A stretch of 64,000 bases of DNA from Effrenium voratum (GCA_963377175.1 CAUJNA010000476.1:134501-198500); one strand, 5' to 3'; shown: positions 1-11,248, counted from the stretch's first letter. The notes: generated from the sequence alone by a model not told the origin. Program-made: numbers and translations.

Positions 1-466
1 CCAGTCTTGTGGATCCCTTGCAATTTTCCCAGGCAGTTGTGGGAAAGGAGGTTTCTGTGAGTGGCGCAGGGAATCCCCCGCTTTTGTGTGGCATAGCACG
101 CAGAGATGTCGGATGCCCGGAAGATGCTGCAGGATACCTGAGATTGGTTTCCTTCGGGTTTGCCCCAAGCCACAAACAAAGGTGGTGTGGTGTTCCCTGT
201 TTGGGACTTTCCCCCCAACAAGCGTTAGTTGTTTCGTCCTGGATGGAACCCGAACCAGACAACCAAAACCAGCTGGCCGAACGGCAAAGCGACCACTCTG
301 CTATATGAACCATTTCAAGGTTTTTTTTTGCCAAAAGTCGGCCAGGGTGTCCTAAATTCTATGGCTTGGGGCTCTCCATTTGGTTTGCCGTGCTCAAAAA
401 GCGGTGTCTGTCAGTTGCAAAGGGAGGTCTCTAGTGTCGGCCCGACCGGGGTGGGCCGTACGCCAG

Positions 467-526
467 GAGATTTTGCGGGAGCTGGTGAAGGATGCCCACA
501 GCATGGGCCTGCGGGTGGTGCTTGAT
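467..526 (+). CDS. GH13 exon, conserved region I first half
   Basis: Reads EILRELVKDAHSMGLRVVLD, which matches the helix-plus-strand leading into GH13 region I (L-x-x-L-V-x-x-A-H-x-x-G-L-x-V-x-L-D). Acceptor is CCAG|GAG and donor is GTGCAG. Sixty nt, phase 0 at both ends. The Asp at the last codon is the conserved region I residue. Confidence 0.6.
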
Positions 527-2322
527 GTGCAGGGCCCCCGGACTCCCGGACCCGATCGAACTCACTCGGTTTGGAGTGAGTTTCCCATCACCCAAATCAA
601 CGCGCAGGTTTCCCATCCTGATCATTTGGCCAACCAAACAATGATCGTGGGGGAAACAGTCATCATCATTTGTGCGAAATGCTTCTTCTCCTTTCTGATG
701 GCTTGGATTCGTCAAGACTTCATGGCGCGCGGTCGATTAGAGCAATGCTGCCAGGTTCCGCAAGTGAGCCCAGCAGGATTTGAACCCACGACCTCCCCGG
801 TAAGGAGTGTGCCGCCATTGCGCCTATCGTGGAGACTTAACCTCTACTACCCTGAATGCGCTTAGCATGTCTTGTGAGGGTGCCGCAAATCACCAGAGGG
901 TCCCTTCGACGCCACCAGTTTGGGTGTGTTTTTCGATTTGTGGGATTAGTGTCGTGGGAGCACAACTTCCGTTGGCGTCCCTAGTGTGGAGGGATGGTCC
1001 CTGGTAGGACACACCCGTCGCATGTAAGGAAGGGAAGCCACATGGCCTTTGAATCAAAGCACTCTATTTCTCATTTGGGTGGCAAAAAACATCTCAAATA
1101 AGGAATGGCCAATATATTTGTGGGGGTTCCAAAGGCTTTGGCGGGTCGGAGTGTTGTACCCCTCGCCCTGGATCTTACCGCGAAGCCCGTGCCAGAGTTG
1201 GTTTTGGGGGTTTAGGGTGCCAGACTTGAGAAAGCGAAAGGAAGCCAACCTGGAGACTGGCACCCATTTTTTCTTGATGCTATAGGTTCGGAATGACTTT
1301 CCGAGTCCGGGTGTTGGGAATGAACCGGTTTTGGGGATTCCCTTAAAGGAAGCCACGAGCTGAGGACCTGCAAGTGTTTTTTTCTTCTGATTGGCTGACC
1401 TTCCCCCCCTCAGCGGTCTCCTTCCCTTTTGAAGCCAAGCTGAGTTCAAAGAGCAAAACAGCAGATCTGAACAACATCCGGGTTCTGCTCTCGCCCAACT
1501 ATCTTCCACACGTAGCCCCTAGGCCCCCCAACTTCAGTGTATTGAAGCCAACATGTTTTTTGTTTTTCCGCAGAACCTGGTAGTGGCAGTCTGAGCGGAA
1601 CCTTGTTTATTATGATTCCCACATGGTTTGGACCATTTTGGAGGTAAGTCATTCCCATCCCACCATCCGATGGTGGTCCAAACAGTGAAAGTGCGAACCA
1701 AGCAACATGCGCATCACCATTGTCGACCAGAAAGGCCGCGCAACATTTGTGCCCACATTCAATGTTGAACTTGCAACATTTTGAGCCCCCGAGGTTGACG
1801 CTTGTTAATGCCCGCAGATCAGGGGTCCAGCATGAGGCGTCGCGGTGAGGATTTGCGGAGCATCTTGCGGAGCTGGCAATATTTCGGGCTTCAGTTGGTC
1901 TCCACTCCTTCCTCAAATCCCTTGCTGGTTTCTTCCAATCACCAAATTCCTTTTTTGTGAAGCCACCCCCCCTCCCCCCTTCCTGATTTCAAAGAGAACC
2001 ATCAATGGTAGGGCCTTCTGGGATCAAGGATTTCTCCAACCAGTGATGCAAGTTGGAATCGTTGAACGTCTTTGGGCAGCTCTTCCTAGCACAGTTTCGC
2101 GAATTCCATTTCAAACACCCCGGAACGAAAAAAAACCTCGGAGCCAAAACCCCCCGGAAACCAAGAAGCCAAAAACGCCCAAGGCCCATTTCATAGGGAC
2201 ACCGAAAGAAAAAAAAGGGAGACAAACACCGCTCCCCCCGTTCCGCCGCGAAAGTCGCCGCGCAAGCCGCCGCGCAAGCCACCGCGCCGCGAATGGCTCC
2301 ACTTCCCCGCATTCCGAGGCAG
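527..2322 (+). other. Intron of the GH13 gene
   Basis: Apart from the tRNA-like relic, no convincing coding stretch is visible. Long open frames here lack GC3 bias. Near 2230-2300 there is a run of CGCGCAAGCC-type near-tandem copies just before the 3' splice site. Confidence 0.35.
765..836 (-). pseudogene. Degenerate tRNA or tRNA-derived SINE head
   Basis: On the minus strand this 72-nt stretch has an A-box-like TAGGCGCAATGG and a B-box-like GGGTTCAAATCC at tRNA spacing. A T-arm stem pairs (GTGGG with CCTGC, with wobble), and a 7-nt anticodon loop TTACCGG is closed by a 4-bp stem. The acceptor stem pairs at only about 5 of 7 positions and the D stem is poor. It is therefore more likely a relic or SINE promoter than a working tRNA. 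Nominal anticodon ACC (Gly), not trusted. Confidence 0.4.
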
Positions 2323-2394
2323 GTGAACCACGCCTGCGGGCGGGGGCTGAAGTACCTGGGATCCAGCAACAACGTGGATGGGGTGAACCTCTGC
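2323..2394 (+). CDS. GH13 exon, conserved region I second half
   Basis: Follows acceptor GGCAG and begins VNHACGRGLKYLG. Joined to the previous exon it gives VVLD-VNH, the D-x-x-N-H-like region I of GH13. Nearly every third codon position is G or C. Ends before GTGCAG, the same donor hexamer as the previous exon. The frame stays open to about 2430, so a longer exon is possible. Confidence 0.5.
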
Positions 2395-2776
2395 GTGCAG
2401 TCGCCCTTCGGCTCGGATTTTTTCGGCCGGCGAGCTTCGATGCCTGCGATGCCTTCGATGCTTCGGATTCGGAGCTTGCGGGCTGGATTTGGCGCTTCGG
2501 AGCCTGGGAAGTGGTTCAGGTTTGCGTTACTTGCCATGGGCTCTTGCCGGACTATTGGATTTGACATTGAGGCTCTTCCAGATTCTTTTTTGGACTACTA
2601 GACTTTTGGAGCTTCGAGTGATTCTTCTCTGACATATTTCTGGAAGTTGTTTCGACTTTTCGCAAGGGATCAGACCATCGCTTGCATAGAGTTGGTTCCC
2701 TTTTGGTTTAAGAGAAGCCGGGAGAAGCCAGGTCTTTGAGCTGCCGAGTTGGTTCCGAGTTTGACGACTCGCGCTC

Positions 2777-2876
2777 AATGTTGACCCATATTCATCAACC
2801 AACCAGTTTATTAATTGGGTGGGGACAAGCCCCACTAGACCCGGGGACACCCCCCTATATATGGGCTCAACATGAA
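2777..2876. mobile_element. Inverted-repeat element, family A (partial)
   Basis: Begins TGTTGACCCATATTCATCAA and ends with the approximate reverse complement (GGGCTCAACAT). It holds the GGGGACACCCCC core shared with copies at 14911, 20655, 45648 and 55340. Confidence 0.6.
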
Positions 2877-3266
2877 GCCCTCACCGCCAAGAGGAGGCTG
2901 GACTTACCATTCTTTGGGGATTACCATTTTGGATTACCATTTTTTGTGGAAAGCAACATGTCCTTTTTTTCTTTTTCTGGTCAACCAAGTTCGACTTTGT
3001 GCTGGTTGTTAAAACGCTTTCGAAGGACTCTTTGCCTGCAGTTTCGCCCAACTGGTTTTGACAGGAAATCGGATACGGGGCGTGTGTATTTTGACGGTGC
3101 CCTTTGGGGCTTGTTTTCAAGGGGAACCCATCGCAACCATCGATTTTAGGCGGCTTCACCATTTCGAGAACCCATGTACATGCAAGGATAACGGGGTGTC
3201 TTTTGTAAGGGTTTCCAGAAATGGTGGTTTTCCTTCTGGTTCCACCGCAAAACCAGCCACGACACC

Positions 3267-3324
3267 CATACATACATACATACATACATACATACATACA
3301 TACATACATACATACATACATACA

Positions 3325-3360
<36 letters not shown>

Positions 3361-3367
3361 TATATAT
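3267..3367. repeat. (CATA)n then (TA)n microsatellite
   Basis: About 22 CATA units followed by a short TA run. It creates the poly-MYVC/IHTY open frames on both strands, which are not genes. Confidence 0.95.
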
Positions 3368-3724
3368 CCCCCCCGATGGATCTACCCTTTTGCTGCTTGA
3401 AGGCTATTTTGGAGATGGAATGCAGTTGTTTTATTTGGACTGCCCCATGAGACTTGACCAGCATCAGCTCACCCTAAGCAAGGAAATCCACAGCAAAATC
3501 TAATTTGGAATAACGATTCCAATTGTTTATTATTTTTTGTTTCGTTGAAAAGGACATCCTATTTAATTATTTTTTGAAATAGATATTCTACTACCAGTAG
3601 AGCCGGCGAAGCCGGTGGGCGGAAGTTTCAAAATATAAAACTATAGTTCTGTTCCTTTTTCTTGTCTTGATTCTTGTTCTCTTCATGTTCCTTTTCACCG
3701 TTTCTTTGTTTCTTCGTCATTCTC

Positions 3725-3736
3725 TCTTTCTTTTCT

Positions 3737-3771
<35 letters not shown>

Positions 3772-3816
3772 GTCTTTCTGTCTTTCTGTCTTTCTGTCTT
3801 TCTGTCTTTCCTTCCT

Positions 3817-3848
<32 letters not shown>

Positions 3849-3960
3849 GTCTTTCCTTCTTTATTTCTTGTCTTTCCTTCTTTATTTCTTTCTTTCCTTA
3901 TTCTTTCTTTCCTTCTTTCTTTCTTTGTTTTCGTTGGTTATGTTCTTTCTTTTCTTTCTT
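3725..3960. repeat. (CTTT)n/(CTTTCTGT)n microsatellite
   Basis: Imperfect CTTT runs with CTGT and CCTT variants. Part of composite element copy 1. Confidence 0.95.
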
Positions 3961-4004
3961 TCTTTTGCTTGCGTTTGCGCCGTTTGTTCTGCTGTCTCTT
4001 CTCT

Positions 4005-4006
4005 AA

Positions 4007-4040
<34 letters not shown>

Positions 4041-4171
4041 ATCTAGTTTCTTTAGTTTCTCTATCTATCTCTCTATCTATCTCTCTATCTATCTCTCTAT
4101 CTATCTCTCTATCTATCTCTCTATCTATCTAATCTATCTATCTATCTATCCATCCCTCCCTCCATCCATCC

Positions 4172-4211
<40 letters not shown>

Positions 4212-4456
4212 GTCTCTCTCTATCTCTATCTCTATCTATCTCTCTTTTTATCTATCTATCTATCTTATCTTATCTTATCTAATCTAATCTATTCTAATCT
4301 AATCTAATCTAGTCTATCTATTCATCCATCCATCCATCCATCCATCCATCCATCCATCCATCCATCCATCCATCCATCCATCCATCCATCCATCCATCCA
4401 TCCATCTATCAATCAATCAATCAATCAATCTATCTATCTATGGATCTATTTATCTA

Positions 4457-4489
<33 letters not shown>

Positions 4490-4582
4490 GCTAGCTAGCT
4501 AGCTAGCAATCTATCTATCTATCTATCTGATCTATCTGGTCTATTTATCTATCTTTTTGTCTATTTGTGTATCTATCTATGG

Positions 4583-4648
<66 letters not shown>

Positions 4649-4720
4649 ATATCTATCTATCTATCTGATCTATCTGGTCTATTTATCTATCTTTTTATCT
4701 ATTTGTGTATCTATCTATGG

Positions 4721-4792
<72 letters not shown>

Positions 4793-4925
4793 GATCTATC
4801 TGGTCTATCTGGTCTATTTATCTATCTTTTTTTCTATTTATGTATCTATCTATGGATCTATCTATCTTTTTTTCTTTTTATCTATCTATCTACCTATGTG
4901 TCTGTCTATCTATTTATCTATCTCT
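4005..4925. repeat. (CTAT)n complex microsatellite with CATC, CTAG and GATC variants
   Basis: About 0.9 kb of CTAT units interrupted by a clean (CATC)n block near 4320-4405, CTAG near 4485-4507, and higher-order blocks carrying CTGATCTATCTGGTCTAT that recur at about 4660 and 4790. Confidence 0.95.
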
Positions 4926-4929
4926 CTAT

Positions 4930-5175
4930 CTGCACCTGAACTTGCGAAAGTGCTGCGCCTGCCACGAAATCTGTACTTGACCTTGCGAACGTGCTGCGCC
5001 TGCCACAAATCTGCTGCGCCTGCCACGAAATCTGCACTTGACCTTGCGAAAGTGCTGCGCCTGCCACGAAATCTGTTATTGACCTTGCGAAAGTGCTGCG
5101 CCTGCCACGAAATCTGCACTTGACCTTGCGAAAGTGCTGCGCCTGCCACGAATTCTGTACCTCAACCTGCGCCTG
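4930..5175. repeat. 41-bp minisatellite, TGCGCCTGCCACGAAATC core
   Basis: Five to six copies of a unit containing CTTGACCTTGCGAAAGTG and CTGCGCCTGCCACGAAATC, one of them truncated. Related units occur at 28390-28500 in composite element copy 2. Confidence 0.85.
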
Positions 5176-5654
5176 CCACACATTTCTAACCTTGTGAAAC
5201 CTCCGCGTTGCCGTGCCAACGGGCACGCACAGGGTCATACTTTTTGCGTGTTTCTATTCTCCCACCACGCGCATTTTTTCTCGCGGGCTTGTTCCTTCTC
5301 TTGTCATGTGTCTCAGAATGCTAGCTTTCAAGTAGTTGCCGTGAGGTTCCTTCTAAACTTCCTTTGATAATTATTTCCTGATTAGATTCCAGTAAATTCA
5401 AAAGAGAAAGTGGAGAAACAATATCCCGGGAAAGGACTTTTTTCTTTAAAAACGTTTTGAAGTAAGAATCCCAATTAGCACTGTTTCTTCATCTGGAAGA
5501 GGACGGAGTCGTCTGCCTTTTCACCTTATCTTTTCCCCGAAAAGGCGTCTTATGTCCCAACTTCACTTTTTGTGTTTTTTTTTGATGGTGAGCCTTGTGT
5601 GAGGATCTCACGTGCCGCGGTACGCGCACCAAGCCCGGCACAATCCTGGTCCAG

Positions 5655-7090
5655 GTGCAGTCCTCGGTGTTGCTCCAAGTCATCTCCCCAAGTACCTGCC
5701 GGCCTTCGAGAAGACCCGGCAGGCGATCAAGAGGGTCGACAAGCTCATCGAGCTTGTGAAGGACTTTCTTTCACCTCATTTTGCCTAGAAAAGGAAGATA
5801 TGATTGAACAAATGTTCATTTATTCCACACTTCCAAAAGCAGTGAAATGGTGATTCATCATTATTCATACCTGACTGCCTTTGGAAAATACATCATCTGC
5901 CAATACATCATTATTCACCTTTCCAAAGGCAGGTTCCCACCATATTCTTTTCACGTGGCACTTGAGGGCATGGAACGCCGCCGCTCAGAGGGCCATGGAG
6001 GGCGAGGGGAAATCCCTGGAGGAGCGCCCCTGACGGTGGAGCAGCTTGTTGAAACACACAAGGGTCGGCAAGATCGACCTCTTGCCCGAGGACGCGCGGA
6101 ATTCTTTTTGAAAGGGTCTTTGTGTTGAGGCTGCTTCTTTTGGGGTCTTGTGATTGAAGGGGTTTTGTGAAGGTGTTTCCTTTTAAAAGGTTAGCCTTTT
6201 GTCTTCTTTCACCTTATTCTTTTGGGTGTTCGGTCTAAACGGCTTCCTTTTCCACCTCTTTCGACTTCAAGTAAGGTGCTCGGCAAGACCCTCTTTCTCG
6301 ATGAGGACGCAGAAAAGTATTTCTACGTTCCTCAGGGGGCGGCGCCGCGAAAGAACGAAAAGGCCCGCCGTATGGCTAGGCAGTACTGTGTGTCCGGCAA
6401 GTACTTGTCTAAGGCGTGGTCGATTGAATTCTCCGCGTACATGAAGACCGGTTTCCCTGTCCTCATGGATTATCTTAGGCTCCCGCCCACAGGTGCTGAG
6501 CTGAACCCCTTGTGGCGGAAGATCGAGATTGCCCCGTTTTTTTTTCGGGATCTCGTACGATGTGTTTCGGAAGGGTGTCAACATGGTGGTGAAGTCTCCG
6601 TCCACAGAGACCAGAGGCGCGGTTGAAGCGCACCTGGTCCAGGACCCCGAGATCGTGTCGATCAGGCCTATTTGGTTTGCCCGAGCACCTTATCTTTTTT
6701 CCCTTATCTTTGGGAACGATTAGGTTTATGTTGTTATCTCTGGTCCCTGCAGATGCGATCCCTGCAGCTGTTCGTGGGGCACGAGCCCGGGACAAGTCTC
6801 CCGGCACTATCATGCGCACGACCAGTCCAAGATTTCCGCAAAGCTGCGCAAGCTGGGCTGAGTCGAGGGTAGGGCTTGAGGATTCCCTTTGAAGATGGGC
6901 ATGGCTGCGTGTCAGCCACATTGCAGCCCAAATAATCTCATCACAAGGCGCAAAAAGAAGGTGTTTTTTTGAGCAGAGCACGGTGCACTCCCTGTCTCTG
7001 TGCCGATCGACTCCTATGTGTTCTGTGATCTGGCCGGGCGAGCGACGCCCCAAATGGCCCTAGTGCTTGACGGCAACGTCAGGGAAGCTA
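5655..7090 (+). pseudogene. Decayed multi-exon gene fragment, unknown protein
   Basis: Parts: 5655-5757 (LPAFEKTRQAIKRVDKLIEL), 5967-6098 (AWNAAAQRAMEGEGKSLEER ... GKIDLLPEDAR), 6272-6660 (KVLGKTLFLDEDAEKYFYVP ... then GISYDVFRKGVNMVVKS), about 6760-6858 (DQSKISAKLRKLG) and about 6980-7090 (VPIDSYVFCDLAGRATPQM). Phases agree at 5757/5967 (donor GA) and 6098/6272 (donor GA). An in-frame TGA sits at 6031-6033, and a T9 run at 6537-6545 shifts the frame. It lies in an intron of the GH13 gene with the same orientation. The family is not recognised. RNA editing or misassembly could be alternative explanations for the breaks. Confidence 0.5.
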
Positions 7091-8470
7091 AGCAGCGCCG
7101 TTTCACCTCATTTAGCACGAGCAAATGCTCATTATTCACCTTGCCCGTGGCAATTTCCAACCTTATATTTTCACGTGGCACTTGTAAAGCCTTTTCGTGG
7201 TAGCTCTTCCTTTTGAGAGGGTCTCCCGCTGATAATTGTTTCACATGGATCATCACAGGAGTAGCTTAGATGTCAAGGACGGACCTTCTCAGGAGTCTTC
7301 CTTAGCTCTTCTTCCTTTGCGAGGGCTGTCTTCTCAAGGCAAATCCTTTTAAAAGGTTTCTTACCTTGTGAATTGCTCGAAAAGGTGGAAATGGCCCCTA
7401 CCTTTGACCTCATATTTTTCCATGTGTGCAAAATCTTCACCTTATTCTTTCCACCGTCCTTCTAAGAGATCTCCCGTAGTCTTCCGTAGTTCTTCAAAAT
7501 GGAAATCCTATTCAAATCACTTTTAGGTCTAGACTATATTAGGTGTTGTTCACTTTTCATTTCTATATGTAAATCCCCTCTAAAACTAGACATTCTATTA
7601 TACTTATGTATTTATTAAGTTCTATTGAACCTGTGCCAACGAACCAACCCGTTTGAACATCTAGGTTCAAAAAGAATATTGACTGTGCATCTAGTTCGAC
7701 AAGGAAATCCTTGTTAAATTCTCTTTAAACGTTAGGGTGTCTTCCTGACTAAATTCCATGTCAATTCCAATGAGAAAATTGAACAAACAGAATCCTAGAA
7801 ACAGATCCTCTTGTAGCGTCATTGTTCAAGTCTATTTTGAGACAAAAGTCTCAATTTATTTCTTGATTTTAATCCTTATCGAATACTTTGAATTCCAAGA
7901 AAAACACTTAGCAAGCAAACAAAGCAGTGCTTATTTGAACAAACAGGCATGCTTCCCATGAAATCCATTGAGCAAACAAATACGAGAAATAAGTCCGACT
8001 CCTAGAAACGTGAGTCAATAGACCCCGAACCCTACACCCTAAACCTGTCCATTCCAGGCTGAGGTTTGGTCAGAAGGTGCAAAAGCTACGTTGGAAAGAT
8101 CAAAAAAAGTAAAGTCATGGAGCCAATAGCCCAAAGGTAAAAGCGTAAAGTTCTGGAGCGAATGACCCAGAAGTGAAAAAAACAGGTGGAGCCAATGGGC
8201 CAAGAGCAAAAAAGAAATTTCTGGAGCCAGAGGCCCAAAAGTTAAAAATTAAGAAAAAGAAAAACAAACCAGCTCATGGTCCTGAAGTAAAATGCTTTGA
8301 CCATGGACTGAAAGTTTTTCTTTTCGTTTGTATTTTACTTTTTAGTTTTTTTACATTGTACTTGTAGGTCATTCGCTCCAGCATATTACCTTATTATTAT
8401 CAGTATTTTTTTGTTTTTTTTATTCTTTTGGGTCACTGGCTCCAAAATGTTTCTTCTTTACGTTTGTCAC
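7091..8470. other. AT-rich non-coding stretch with a fold-back repeat
   Basis: Base composition drops to clearly AT-rich from about 7480 to 8450, unlike the flanks. Repeats of the form CTGGAGCcAAtGgCCCAaAAG occur at 8115-8240. Their reverse complements (GGTCATTCGCTCCAG, TTTTGGGTCACTGGCTCC) occur at 8367-8445. No exon is visible. Confidence 0.5.
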
Positions 8471-8587
8471 GTTTGGGTTGGAAATGCGCCTTTTGTTGCT
8501 GCTTTCCCCACAGCCCCAAAAAAAGGCACAACACACTGCACATACCAGTGAATTCTCAAGGAAGGTAGATCCATGGGGGGGGGGAGT

Positions 8588-8634
8588 GTTATATATATAT
8601 ATATATATGTATATACATATATGTATATACACAT
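8588..8634. repeat. (TA)n microsatellite
   Basis: TATATATA with interspersed GTATATAC. Confidence 0.9.
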
Positions 8635-8943
8635 TGAGTGGCATCTTGAGTCAACTGCCCCTCCCGGGGCATTGGTTTTGGAGATTGGGGGCTTCTAAAT
8701 GTTTGGTTCCAAGAGGAGCGCCGGAAAACCGAATTCAAACCCCAAGCCACTGATCCAAACCATCACTGAAGGTGGGCTGGTTATGAAAAGTGGAACACCA
8801 CCTGTTTGACATACAGCCCTGGAATGCCTCAAAAGTGGGTTTGATTAGTGCACCACCCGAAACCATTTGGTGTCCTTTTTTGGTTTGCCTTCAAAACCGA
8901 CCGGCGGAGTGGCTTTCAAAAGGATGACCAAAAAGAGCGCTTG

Positions 8944-9075
8944 TTGTGTTGTCACAGGGCGTTCGAACCCAAACAATCGAGGTTTTCTTGTGTTGTCACA
9001 GGGCGTTCGAACCCAAGCAATCGAGGTTTTCTTGTGTTGTCACAGGGCGTTCGAACCCAAGCAATCGAAGGCACT
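8944..9075. repeat. 44-bp tandem repeat, three copies
   Basis: GTTCGAACCC recurs at 8961, 9005 and 9049 with nearly identical intervening sequence (CAATCGAGGTTTTCTTGTG, TTGTCACAGGGC). Non-coding, although it stays open in all three forward frames because 44 is not a multiple of 3. Confidence 0.9.
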
Positions 9076-9204
9076 TCTCTTTTTCGGGCCTGCTTTCATG
9101 TGCCCCGGCGAATTCTTGTTTGATGTGTTTCTTTTGGGGGGTTGGTTCTACTGGAACACCAACAGGAAAACCATCATTTTGGGGGGGTCCTCTGTGGTTC
9201 CTAG

Positions 9205-9267
9205 GTCTGAGGAGAGCTACTGGAACACCGAGCGGGGCGAGCCACTGAACGAATACGGCCGCGCCTG
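9205..9267 (+). CDS. GH13-gene exon (YWNTERGEPLNEYGRAW)
   Basis: Acceptor CTAG|G and donor GC (TG|GCCC). Enters with one base and leaves two (TG), which with the first base of the next exon make a Trp codon. The FWN/YWN-x-x-G-x-P-like stretch is reminiscent of the segment between regions I and II of alpha-glucan synthases (inference). Confidence 0.55.
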
Positions 9268-9426
9268 GCCCAAAAATCCACCACCAGGGGGCCTCCCTGA
9301 GTTCGTGGACTTGGCACTTTTAGGGTTTGAACCATTTTTACCGGCCACCAACAAGTTTGGTTCTTTCTGTTGGCTAACCCGCTCAGGAAGTAAGAGTTTT
9401 GGTCCATGTTTCTACCGATCGGTCAG

Positions 9427-9479
9427 GCCAGCTTGGGGTTACTCAGGCCGCCCCGAGTTTGCGGGCTGCTTGCTGATTG
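9427..9479 (+). CDS. GH13-gene exon (PAWGYSGRPEFAGCLLI)
   Basis: Acceptor GTCAG|G and donor GT (TTG|GTCACA). Fifty-three nt, one base in and one base out. It fits both the exon before and the exon after. Confidence 0.5.
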
Positions 9480-10878
9480 GTCACAAAGAAGAGGCCATGA
9501 CTTGGAAGGGTAAAAGCCGGAGAGTAGAAACCGGAGAGTTTTCCCGGGGTTTCCCTTGAATCTACCAAGAGGCTGATGGTTTTTCGTCAGGCCAACACAT
9601 TTCCCAATGGCTGGAAACCCAAAGGGTTGCTGTCGAAGGCCCAAAGGATTGGGAACCAACAAGTCCCAAGGCACCCATTCGCCGGGATCGGTTAGATGGG
9701 CCTTGGATCCTCTGGCTTGGTTCCTTCTCATCCAGAATCCATCTCTTTCCACGGGTCGGGAAACCTGCTGGCCGGAACTTGCAGGTGGGTTGGATTAAGG
9801 AACCCCAACCCACCGAACTCACCACCGGGATGCAAGCTAATTTTCGCAGGAGAAGGGGAGGGCAGGATGAGGGGGCTGCGAAACAGACCGTAAGTGCCAC
9901 AGTTCGGGGGGCGGGGATTGACGGACTCTTAACACTTTTGGTGGCTTGGTAGTCCTGGTGCGCTTCTTTTTAGCCACGCGATTTGGCGTTTTCGTTTTGC
10001 TTTTGACTTGTTTCGCTTTGTATCATATCGTATCGACTTGCTTCGCTGTTCGTTTTGTTGCTTGCTTGACTGATTGTGTGTTTGATTTTCGAGTTTCTTC
10101 CGGACTGATGAATTTCCACTAGGGCGTCTTACAGGGTTTCCGCTTCCCTTTTGGAACTTTTTGAAGTGGCGATCGGTTCAATGGACACCACCCGTAAATG
10201 TTTCTTTTCTTGAAGGGAAAACCCCTGGTGACCCCAAAACACAAGGGCCTCTTTGCAACCCTTTCAGGCTTGCAGTCTGAAAGCAAAAGATTCGATTCCA
10301 GGCCGCCAACCCTGAGGTTCAGTGTCTGGATATCCTTTCGAGAATTAGTCGGTGAAAATATCAGAGCTATATGTCCCATGTACTAGCCATGTACTACACC
10401 CCCCCAAAACGGCTTCTTGTTTCCCCGTGTGTTGCCTTGCGCCAAGGCGTTGAAAAGGGGAGTTCCCAACTCCAAACCACGCCGTGGGTTGAACATCCGA
10501 GTCTATGCACATGATACTGGAGATGTTCTGTAGGTATGTTCGGCGTGTTGGATCCCCCCAAAAGTGGCACTTTTAGTGGACACCAACAAGGTCCAGCTTT
10601 TGATTTCTGCAAATCCAGCGCCTGATGTTTGCAGCAGCGAAACATCACAGAAAAAGTCGGAGGAAGCACATCTGGGTGTTTCTCAACAGGAAGGCAGTTT
10701 CCATCTTGTTTTTGTTTCCCTTTCAAACCCATCCTTTCAAAGGATCCTATGAGAAACCCCCACGTAAGCCCTCCAAAAACTGACCAGCCCCCCCCCAAAA
10801 AAAAAGAAGAAGAAAAGCTGACGCCCTCCAAAAACCGCTTTACACAGCTCTCGCGCCCCTGCAAAGCCTATTGCCCAG

Positions 10879-10966
10879 GCAGCCGCATGGGCTGGGGGGA
10901 CTCCTTGCCCGCCTTTCTGCGGCACCAGAGCTTCTACGTGCGCTGCGGCCCAGCCAAGCTCTACAG
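10879..10966 (+). CDS. GH13-gene exon (SRMGWGDSLPAFLRHQ...)
   Basis: Acceptor CCCAG|G and donor GT (ACAG|GTGGGC). Two bases in, two out. GC3-rich. Includes RHQSFYVRCGPAKLY before the donor. Confidence 0.6.
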
Positions 10967-11124
10967 GTGGGCCCCTGACCCTCGCGTGCCACGGAGGGAG
11001 GGACCCGCTTCCGCGGCGAGCTCACTGAGCTGGGGGGAAGACGAGCTGCCGTACAGGATCCTTTCCGTGGGGATCCCATTCGGAAAGTTCCAACTTTGGG
11101 AATTGTATAAAATTTGCGGATATG

Positions 11125-11248
11125 GTTCATTGGATGGCGAAATCCGGAGATAGCACCACGAAGTGAAACGATGGTTGACACCACAACGTTTGTCGGTGTT
11201 TACGTTGGGGAATCATCAGGTGGTGCAGGATTTCGTCCATCTGCAGTA
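11125..11248. mobile_element. Inverted-repeat element, family B
   Basis: Left end TTGGATGGCGAAATCC, right end GGATTTCGTCCATCTGCAGTA. The interior carries CACCAC and GGTGGTGCA sub-arms. Related copies are at 13252, 29780, 30817, 39642 and 55020. Confidence 0.65.

Larger units (their letters stand above)
3591..5350 (+). mobile_element. Composite satellite element, copy 1
   Basis: Order of parts: a 65-bp head (CAGTAGAGCCGGCGAAGCCG..., with TTTCAAAATATAAAACTATAG), a (CTTT)n tract, a very long (CTAT)n/(CATC)n tract, about five 41-bp repeats with core CTGCGCCTGCCACGAAATC, then a tail with CCACCACGCGCA. The same parts in the same order occur at 27452-28735. No coding capacity is apparent. It could be a non-autonomous transposon that captures or breeds microsatellites. 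Confidence 0.65.

Noticed and set aside
3667..5123. Poly-(SIYL) and (SFFL) proteins
   Set aside because: Microsatellite translation within composite element copy 1.
3741..5175. CRISPR array
   Set aside because: Repeats are directly adjacent without unique spacers. The genome is eukaryotic and no cas genes are present.
8867..9559. A continuous 230-codon plus-strand frame
   Set aside because: It crosses the 44-bp tandem repeat, a family E element and two introns. Only 9205-9267 and 9427-9479 within it look like exons, separated by splice signals.
11015..11058. Exon reading SSLSWGEDELPYR
   Set aside because: The neighbouring exons 10879-10966 and 12243-12321 join in phase without it, and its own acceptor is poor.
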